Virus record (IMG/VR): IMGVR_UViG_3300031521_000298
Span: 1 to 28,176 of that record
Length of the DNA: 28,176 bases
Origin: a virus
Strand: one strand, 5' to 3'
Shown here: in pieces, positions 24,619 to 28,176 of the stretch
Position numbering within the stretch: the stretch's first letter is position 1
Layout of the letters: each line of letters begins with the position of its first letter
Program-made: the position numbers and the translations under genes
Notes under the pieces: model-generated
What the model saw: the letters and a program-made list of their open reading frames with translations, nothing else
Databases searched by the model: none
What the model was told of the DNA's origin: nothing

Positions 24619-24813
24619 ATGCAAGAAGCAATCAAGATAGTAACAGAGCAACTAGCTAGCCTAACAGAACAGGAGCACTACTGGTGCGAGCGTCAGTTTG
24701 ATTTGTCAATAACAGCGAAGCAACGCCGAGAAGCAAAGTATTCGTTCGATAAGTGCGTCACTAGGTCATGCGCTGTTGAGACTGTGTTAGAGAAACTAGC
24801 AGGGGTTAAATAA
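24619..24813 (+). CDS. Early small protein, unknown
   Basis: This 64-residue product starts MQEAIKIV at the ATG behind a GAAAGAAGGA ribosome site; an upstream TTG frame overlaps the promoter and is rejected. The protein is helical (EQLASLTEQEHYWCERQFDL, TAKQRREAKYSFDKC), with three Cys, and ends basic. It is the first gene after promoter P1. Two helices separated by a short turn could make a small coiled-coil protein. No family is recognised. Confidence 0.7.
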   Translation: MQEAIKIVTEQLASLTEQEHYWCERQFDLSITAKQRREAKYSFDKCVTRSCAVETVLEKLAGVK

Positions 24814-24814
24814 T

Positions 24815-24946
24815 ATGGAAAAATACGACATTGTAGCAGTTGATAGTTACTTTACTGACGTAACAGAATATACACTGTCAGACGGTAGTCTACTTACAGT
24901 TGATACTGATAATAACACCGTGACCATTCAAAGGATATCAGAGTAA
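24815..24946 (+). CDS. Acidic 43-residue early protein
   Basis: This short frame runs from ATG at 24815 to TAA at 24946. It starts one base after the previous stop (TAATATG), with AGGGG upstream as ribosome site. The product, beginning MEKYDIVAVDSYFTDVTEYT, has about nine acidic and two basic residues and looks like two or three beta strands. The function is unknown. Coupling to flanking genes supports that it is translated. Confidence 0.65.
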   Translation: MEKYDIVAVDSYFTDVTEYTLSDGSLLTVDTDNNTVTIQRISE

Positions 24947-25035
24947 TGAAAGCTGAATATACCCGTGACGCTTGTATAGTAGTCTATATAGTAATTGCTA
25001 TACTTGTGCTTATGCTAATTAGTCTATCAATGTAG
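24946..25035 (+). CDS. 29-residue single-pass membrane peptide
   Basis: ATG at 24946 overlaps the preceding TAA by one base (TAATG). The product MKAEYTRDAC is followed by a continuous hydrophobic stretch (about residues 10-29, IVVYIVIAILVLMLISLSM). A GGATATCAGAG stretch just upstream may serve as ribosome site. Small membrane peptides of this sort can act in early host-membrane takeover or superinfection exclusion; that is speculation. It is the last gene before the terminator at 25067-25094. Confidence 0.6.
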   Translation: MKAEYTRDACIVVYIVIAILVLMLISLSM

Positions 25036-25066
25036 CACAGAGTCTCGCGGATATCTACCTGAGTTT

Positions 25067-25094
25067 ACGCCCCTAGAAATAGGGGTGTTTTCTT
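25067..25094 (+). terminator. Rho-independent terminator of the first early operon
   Basis: ACGCCCCTA pairs with TAGGGGTGT around a GAAA tetraloop, nine pairs including one G-U, followed by TTTTCTT. It lies 32 bases after the stop of the membrane peptide and ends the P1 operon. Confidence 0.88.
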
Positions 25095-25287
25095 ATGGTA
25101 TGCTTATTGTAAATATTGTGCGACGTAGACTTTTCGGGCAATAGTTGAATGTATACCCATCTTTTAGCTATAGTCTCTTATACGTGCTTATACACTGTCT
25201 GGGGATATACAGGCATGGTTTTAAGAGGTAGGCGGATTCTTGCGTATCACAATAGAACAAAATTAGAACTCAGGCTCTCAATTTGAC
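25095..25287. other. Non-coding spacer between convergent genes
   Basis: No supported gene lies here. A weak plus-strand promoter-like pair TTGAAT-18-TATAGT (25145-25174) has no gene close downstream. A 23-codon frame at 25215 lacks a ribosome site. No tRNA or clear structured RNA was found. Confidence 0.4.
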
Positions 25288-25440
25288 TTAATAGAAGTTT
25301 ATGTTATGGTATTGAACGCCGTCGTCGGTGGTGAACTCTGTTATACGAAACAGTGTACCCGCTTTGGTGTAGGCGTTGACTCGCCTTGTAAACGCTAGCT
25401 TGCTAATGAACTCGCCGTTATCTGTATATACATCATTCAT
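25288..25440 (-). CDS. Small minus-strand protein with leaderless start
   Basis: The preferred start is the ATG at 25440, giving 50 residues beginning MNDVYTDNGEFISKLAF and ending FTTDDGVQYHNINFY. The longer frame to 25476 would run through the promoter and is rejected. The ATG lies seven bases after an extended TATAAT box, the same layout as the terminase small subunit. The protein is mixed charge and probably beta-rich. It is the only right-arm gene on this strand, so it may be independently expressed, for example a regulator or lysogeny/early-switch protein; that role is speculative. Confidence 0.6.
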   Translation of the reverse strand: MNDVYTDNGEFISKLAFTRRVNAYTKAGTLFRITEFTTDDGVQYHNINFY

Positions 25441-25447
25441 GCTGTAC

Positions 25448-25476
25448 ATTATAGCACAAGCGCAACGGTGATACAA
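25448..25476 (-). promoter_or_regulatory. Leaderless extended -10 promoter
   Basis: On the minus strand TTGTAT (25476-25471) precedes a 17-base spacer and TATAAT (25453-25448), with TG one base before the -10 box. Exactly seven bases separate the -10 box from the ATG at 25440, so the message should begin at the start codon. Confidence 0.75.
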
Positions 25477-25484
25477 CTCGAAAG

Positions 25485-25493
25485 TTATGCACA
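25485..25493 (+). promoter_or_regulatory. DnaA box TTATGCACA
   Basis: This is an exact match to TTATNCACA, directly upstream of the leaderless promoter at 25448-25476. DnaA bound here could affect that promoter or belong to an origin together with the box at 24500. Confidence 0.5.
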
Positions 25494-25750
25494 GGCGTTA
25501 GCGTTATGACATAATAACCGCCATAATCAAGACTAGGCATAAGTGCAATAGAGAGTACAATAGGTACTGTAAGCGGAAGCAAGTTGCACAGTTGATTCGA
25601 CGGTCAATATATAGCACCTCGACCTGTTGCAAAATGCTTACACTTGCGCAATAGATATATGCCATAGTGATATGGATATAGGTAACAGTGTTTACAATCA
25701 AGAGCTTGGCGGATTTCTCAAGTATAATAATACAATGGGAAAAAAGCGTT
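25494..25750. other. Intergenic region without a supported gene
   Basis: A hydrophobic Cys-rich minus-strand frame (25504-25662 from its ATG) has no ribosome site or promoter and is not accepted. A possible TTGCAC-18-TATATA pair lies near 25583. A TATAAT at 25724-25729 has no matching -35 box and leads only to a 13-codon frame. The region is A/T-rich. Confidence 0.4.
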
Positions 25751-25782
25751 CAATAATTATACAGATAATGTTGTAATTATTG
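25751..25782. repeat. Inverted repeat upstream of promoter P2
   Basis: CAATAATTA (25751-25759) and TAATTATTG (25774-25782) are perfect nine-base inverted arms around 14 bases. The right arm ends ten bases before the P2 -35 box. No T-run follows, so an operator is more likely than a terminator. Confidence 0.55.
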
Positions 25783-25791
25783 CATAAGTGA

Positions 25792-25820
25792 TTGACAAGA
25801 AACAACGCAAGGTATACAAT
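25792..25820 (+). promoter_or_regulatory. Early promoter P2
   Basis: TTGACA (25792-25797), a 17-base spacer and TACAAT (25815-25820) precede the gene at 25882. A TTGCATAA octamer (25780-25787) lies four bases upstream. The leader of about 55 bases includes ACGAAAGGGG as ribosome site. Confidence 0.75.
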
Positions 25821-25881
25821 GTAAGCATACAACCGAACGGCAATAAATGCCCGAGGGGGTATATAACGAAAGGGGTATATT

Positions 25882-26196
25882 GTGAAACTATATACAATAA
25901 ATGCAACGCCTGTTTTATCAGATAATAGCGTTGAAACAAACGACTTTAATTGTCAAGCATACCCGCAACGGGTAGCGGGGATATTGAAAAAGCATGGCAT
26001 TGACGGTTTTACAATCTACCTTGTTACTGGATACTGGCAAGGAGAAGAGGAAACTAGCTTTAAAATTGAAATTGCAACAGAATTAGACTCTGTGGTTATG
26101 TTCAATATATGCAACGAATTGCGGACACGCTTTAATCAAGAGTCTGTAATGCTAACATATCCAAGCGGAAATGTAGAGTTTATTGATGGTAAATAA
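25882..26196 (+). CDS. Early protein of unknown function (GTG start)
   Basis: The 104-residue protein starts at GTG 25882 behind CGAAAGGGG. The pattern is alternating alpha/beta: MKLYTINATPVL, helix RVAGILKKHGIDG, strand FTIYLVTGYWQGEEETSFKIEIAT, helix VVMFNICNELRTRF, strand ESVMLTYPSGNVEFI. This looks like a single ferredoxin-like alpha/beta domain. It is expressed alone from promoter P2 and is followed by promoter P3. No active-site motif is recognised. Confidence 0.75.
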   Translation: MKLYTINATPVLSDNSVETNDFNCQAYPQRVAGILKKHGIDGFTIYLVTGYWQGEEETSFKIEIATELDSVVMFNICNELRTRFNQESVMLTYPSGNVEFIDGK

Positions 26197-26211
26197 TACA
26201 ACAGAATAGCG

Positions 26212-26240
26212 TTGACAATAGCATAATGGCGTGATAATAT
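26212..26240 (+). promoter_or_regulatory. Early promoter P3 with extended -10
   Basis: TTGACA (26212-26217), a 17-base spacer and TAATAT (26235-26240) with an upstream TG form a strong promoter. The leader of about 27 bases holds ACGAAAGGAAAA as ribosome site for the gene at 26268. It drives the run of small genes to the window end. Confidence 0.75.
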
Positions 26241-26267
26241 AAGAGGGTAAACGAAAGGAAAACGGCA

Positions 26268-26501
26268 ATGGTAAAAACATTTAAGGCAACAATAGTATAT
26301 GATTGTAAAGCAGAGCACCCCGACTGTCCTAACGCTAGGAGGCTGAGGTTCGAGGATACATACCGCTTCGATACAAATATATACGGCGGTGACGGGGAAG
26401 ATATGATATCATACATGAAACACGACCTTGCGCTTGTGGCGGGCGGTGGTTATGAGACAAATACTATAAAAAACGTAAGCTATAATATAACAGAGGTATA
26501 A
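26268..26501 (+). CDS. Early small protein, unknown
   Basis: The 77-residue product starts MVKTFKATIVYDC and has a CKAEHPDCPNARR segment (two Cys and a His in eight residues) that could bind a metal. DTYRFDTNIYGGDGEDM and a final NVSYNITEV strand follow. Overall it looks like a small beta-sheet protein. The metal idea is inferred from spacing only. It is the first gene of the P3 operon and has a GAAAGGA ribosome site. Confidence 0.7.
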   Translation: MVKTFKATIVYDCKAEHPDCPNARRLRFEDTYRFDTNIYGGDGEDMISYMKHDLALVAGGGYETNTIKNVSYNITEV

Positions 26502-26502
26502 T

Positions 26503-26574
26503 ATGGAAAAAATGAAACTATCAGAAGCAGAATATATTGCATTAGTATTGACAATACAGGGAAAGAGGTTATAA
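26503..26574 (+). CDS. 23-residue peptide
   Basis: The frame from ATG 26503 to TAA 26574 encodes MEKMKLSEAEYIALVLTIQG and three more residues. It is flanked on both sides by the TAATATG junction, and GAGG lies upstream. It could be a true micro-protein or a translated leader that couples the two larger genes. The second half of the gene overlaps a promoter-like TTGACA-16-TATAAT. Confidence 0.45.
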   Translation: MEKMKLSEAEYIALVLTIQGKRL

Positions 26575-26575
26575 T
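26548..26575 (+). promoter_or_regulatory. Possible internal promoter
   Basis: TTGACA (26548-26553), 16 bases and TATAAT (26570-26575) lie within the 23-residue gene, and the -10 box touches the next ATG at 26576. A transcript from it would start inside that gene, so its use is uncertain. The -10 match may be a by-product of the TAATATG junction. Confidence 0.35.
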
Positions 26576-26758
26576 ATGTCTAAAGATATAAATACAGAAG
26601 TCAGAGAATGGGCAACAAGCTACCACAACAACACAGGGTACTATATGTACAGCATTGTCGGTGAAACGTGGGTCGGTATGTTCTGGTCGTGGGTAGACGA
26701 AATGGCTAGCGGTTATGACCATATAATAAACCTAGAAACAGGGGAGGTTGTAAAATGA
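26576..26758 (+). CDS. Early small protein, Trp/Tyr-rich
   Basis: The 60-residue product begins MSKDINTEVREWATSYHNN. It has an aromatic core GETWVGMFWSWVDEM with three Trp, and ends IINLETGEVVK. It may fold as a small helix-plus-hairpin domain. A GAGG ribosome site lies in the end of the previous gene. The stop overlaps the next start by four bases (ATGA). Function unknown. Confidence 0.68.
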   Translation: MSKDINTEVREWATSYHNNTGYYMYSIVGETWVGMFWSWVDEMASGYDHIINLETGEVVK

Positions 26759-26919
26759 AAACATTAACATTGCATGAGCTAACGGGGTGGTATTTCAGAG
26801 CCTCGGTGGACGGTGGGAACTACTTTGAACTAGGATACTTTGACGTAGAAGACTACATGGAAGAAAATGGTATAGGAAACTTAATCGACGAGAGCGGTGA
26901 TTATGAGGGGGGCATATAA
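26755..26919 (+). CDS. Strongly acidic 54-residue protein
   Basis: ATG at 26755 overlaps the previous stop. The product starts MKTLTLHELTGWYFRASVDG and has about twelve acidic against two basic residues, clustered in FDVEDYMEEN and LIDESGDYE. Such charge in a tiny early protein resembles DNA-mimic or inhibitor proteins, but this is inference. GGGGAGG upstream serves as ribosome site. Confidence 0.65.
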   Translation: MKTLTLHELTGWYFRASVDGGNYFELGYFDVEDYMEENGIGNLIDESGDYEGGI

Positions 26920-26920
26920 T

Positions 26921-27064
26921 ATGAATATCAATGATGATACAGTTACATTTACACTCAACAGTGATACCGACGAATGGGAGTATGACCTCGGGGGAACAAT
27001 ATACAGCTTTGACACATTATTAGAGGCTATGACAAGCTATAATTATGAAAGGTTTGAGGCATAA
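26921..27064 (+). CDS. Strongly acidic 47-residue protein
   Basis: This frame, ATG 26921 to TAA 27064, follows a TAATATG junction with GAGGGGGG as ribosome site. The product MNINDDTVTFTLNSDTDEWE continues with a GGTIYSFDTLLEAM segment and has about eleven acidic residues and one basic. Probably a hairpin followed by a short helix. Function unknown. Confidence 0.62.
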   Translation: MNINDDTVTFTLNSDTDEWEYDLGGTIYSFDTLLEAMTSYNYERFEA

Positions 27065-27068
27065 TATA

Positions 27069-27305
27069 ATGGAACGGGTAAAGTCATTGCACGTATTAGA
27101 AGTTAAGTATAGTATGACAGGGGTAACCATAAAGTCATGGAGGTTTGACAAAAGTAAAAGAATGGGGTTTAGCTATAGTGCGCTTGAGCGACCTGAACAG
27201 GTGCAACAGTTTATTGAAGAGGCGGGGTATACTATTCTAGGAAGAGACGGGTGGAAGCCTTTTGTAGATTATATTATCGTAAATGAATTTGAATGGAAGT
27301 GGTAA
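27069..27305 (+). CDS. Early small protein, unknown
   Basis: The start at 27069 gives 78 residues (MERVKSLHVLEVKYS...). A start at 27045 would overlap the preceding gene by 20 bases and lacks a ribosome site; TTTGAGG lies before 27069. The protein has strands LHVLEVKYSMTGV and IKSWRFD, a helix ERPEQVQQFIEEAGY and a final VDYIIVNEFEWKW strand. This looks like a small basic alpha/beta protein. No family recognised. Confidence 0.65.
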   Translation: MERVKSLHVLEVKYSMTGVTIKSWRFDKSKRMGFSYSALERPEQVQQFIEEAGYTILGRDGWKPFVDYIIVNEFEWKW

Positions 27306-27309
27306 TAAT

Positions 27310-27477
27310 ATGAGCGAAGGACTGGTAGAACATATCGAACAGCTTATATCGTACTACAGACAACACTCGATGAGCGTCTGGGTACATGGTGCTGAGGATA
27401 GGCTAAAGAGTTTTGTGGTGGAGGACTTTACGAAGCTACTGGAAAAGCTGGAGGACGAAATACATGGAACTGAGTAA
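27310..27477 (+). CDS. Small helical protein
   Basis: From ATG 27310 the product has 55 residues, helical throughout (LVEHIEQLISYYRQHS, DRLKSFVVEDFTKLLEKLED). It could dimerise as a coiled coil. It sits four bases after the previous stop and overlaps the next gene by 14 bases. Longer frame starts upstream are not supported by a ribosome site. Confidence 0.62.
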   Translation: MSEGLVEHIEQLISYYRQHSMSVWVHGAEDRLKSFVVEDFTKLLEKLEDEIHGTE

Positions 27478-27991
27478 AAAGCAAGTCGGGGCGTTCTTAA
27501 AGATTATGGGAAACGATAATCTACACCCGCAATACATGGGAGCATACATAGATATACTGGGGAGTGATGTTGTGCTGGTTACAACCAACAGACACTCAAT
27601 AGCAATACTATATACAGAGATTGAACAGGGATATGTCGGTAGGACTATAAGCCGGAAGACCATAGAAACATGGTACAAGCTGGCTAATGGACGGGAGAAG
27701 TTTACATCAGAGGTGGTACAGAAGCTAGCCGACAACGATATCGAGCCTATGGAACATACCATAGATGATATAATCAGGAATAACTGGGGGCAGATTGTAC
27801 CTCTGGGAAAGGGTGATTTGACAGAGTTCCAAGATAATCGTGTAATAAGTTTTAATTCAGAATTGGGGGTGCAACTACAGGTACTTGACAACGTGGGATA
27901 TATGTGCTGGACTATCAACGGGAAGTTAAAACCATTAGTACATAAAAGCGAAAGGGGCATTTATGGGCTTATGCCTATAATTGAAGAATAA
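27464..27991 (+). CDS. Possible sliding-clamp (DnaN)-like protein
   Basis: From ATG 27464, behind GGAGG in the previous gene, the product has 175 residues. The first 70 residues follow the order of a beta-clamp domain: an N-terminal helix, HPQYMGAYIDILGSDVVLVTT, then NRHSIA at the place of the ATDGHRLA motif of DnaN, then a VGRTISRKTIETWYKLANG segment matching the 'vPrKal-el-k-l' strand/helix. The second part (NRVISFNSELGVQLQVLDNVG) may be another clamp-like half. The protein is half the length of a bacterial clamp (about 370 residues). The fold is inferred from pattern only. A role as processivity factor or clamp decoy is speculation. Confidence 0.5.
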   Translation: MELSKKQVGAFLKIMGNDNLHPQYMGAYIDILGSDVVLVTTNRHSIAILYTEIEQGYVGRTISRKTIETWYKLANGREKFTSEVVQKLADNDIEPMEHTIDDIIRNNWGQIVPLGKGDLTEFQDNRVISFNSELGVQLQVLDNVGYMCWTINGKLKPLVHKSERGIYGLMPIIEE

Positions 27992-27992
27992 T

Positions 27993-28176
27993 ATGAAATA
28001 TACAATTTACTGGTTGGAATATCACTCTAAAAAAACAATACCTGACGGTGCAAATGTTACCGCTTCTACTGTCGGTGATGACTGGTGGGAGTGTGAAATG
28101 AAGCGAGATTTTGAGGCGGATAGTATTGAAGAAGCACATAAAAAAGTTGATGAAATACAGGACGAAGAGTTCATGG
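27993..28176 (+). CDS. Early protein, incomplete at the window edge
   Basis: The frame starts at ATG 27993 after a TAATATG junction and is open to the end (61 codons seen). It begins MKYTIYWLEYHSKKTIPDG, then VGDDWWECEMKRDFEADSIEEAHKKVDEIQDEEF. The second half is a charged helix. No family is recognised from this part. Confidence 0.6.
   Translation, partial: MKYTIYWLEYHSKKTIPDGANVTASTVGDDWWECEMKRDFEADSIEEAHKKVDEIQDEEFM

Noticed and set aside
25145-25174. TTGAAT-18-TATAGT promoter-like pair
   Set aside because: Weak -35 box, and no plus-strand gene follows before 25882.
25215-25286. 23-codon plus-strand frame (MVLRGRRILAYHN...)
   Set aside because: No ribosome site, no coupled neighbour, and it lies after the terminator.
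25504-25701. 65-codon hydrophobic Cys-rich minus-strand frame
   Set aside because: It begins with TTG or an ATG lacking a ribosome site, has no TATAAT at a useful distance, and overlaps no operon. Its composition looks like translated A/T-rich spacer.
27436-27960. 174-codon minus-strand frame opposite the clamp-like gene
   Set aside because: It is an antisense shadow, Ser/Pro/Cys-rich. The plus-strand gene has a good ribosome site and coupled neighbours.
24619-28176. tRNA genes or an integrase/repressor module in the right arm
   Set aside because: No cloverleaf with a TTCGA-type T-arm was found outside coding DNA, and no recombinase or helix-turn-helix repressor motif was recognised. Nothing here shows a temperate lifestyle.

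Overview
This window is part of the genome of a tailed double-stranded DNA phage (or a prophage copy of one). The gene set fits a short-tailed, podovirus-type virion. There is a terminase pair, portal, scaffold, major capsid protein, a T7 gp11-like connector and a large nozzle-type tail protein, but no tape measure, sheath or tail-tube gene. A 1391-residue protein and a 222-residue partner are probably ejected with the DNA. The host cannot be read directly. The endolysin is a PGRP/Amidase_2 enzyme of the kind I associate with actinophages and with Candidatus Saccharibacteria (TM7). Consensus sigma-70 promoters, AGGAG-type ribosome sites and the absence of spanins suit a host without an outer membrane. 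A Saccharibacteria- or Actinobacteria-linked host is therefore an inference only.

The left 24 kb (1-24124) is one nearly gapless block on the minus strand holding the late genes. In order of transcription these are: terminase small subunit, two small genes, terminase large subunit, portal, a small gene, scaffold, major capsid protein and a strong hairpin terminator. Next come a glycosyltransferase, a probable decoration protein, a small gene, three fibre-type genes, a fibre-like protein with 19 exact 14-residue repeats, the connector, the nozzle, and five small appendage genes of which three look like diverged copies. A second consensus promoter (6686-6714) then drives the two internal virion proteins and a lysis cassette: two membrane proteins, the amidase, and the start of another membrane protein that runs off the left edge.

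The region 24125-24618 is a divergent control region. It carries a perfect TTGACA-17-TATAAT promoter that appears to start the late operon on a leaderless mRNA, an opposing promoter for the right arm, two perfect palindromes and a perfect DnaA box (TTATCCACA). A second DnaA box (TTATGCACA) lies about 1 kb further right. This could be a replication origin.

The right arm (24619-28176, plus strand) is a run of very small, mostly unrecognised genes in short operons. They start from promoters at 24554, 25792 and 26212, each followed by a leader with an ACGAAAG ribosome-site motif. Several products are tiny and strongly acidic, as expected of early host-takeover or anti-defence proteins, though no function can be assigned. 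The one protein with a possible replication role (27464-27991) resembles a sliding-clamp domain. A short minus-strand gene (25288-25440) with a leaderless promoter interrupts this arm. Many gene junctions on both strands share the heptamer TAATATG, in which the stop codon and next ATG are separated by one base.
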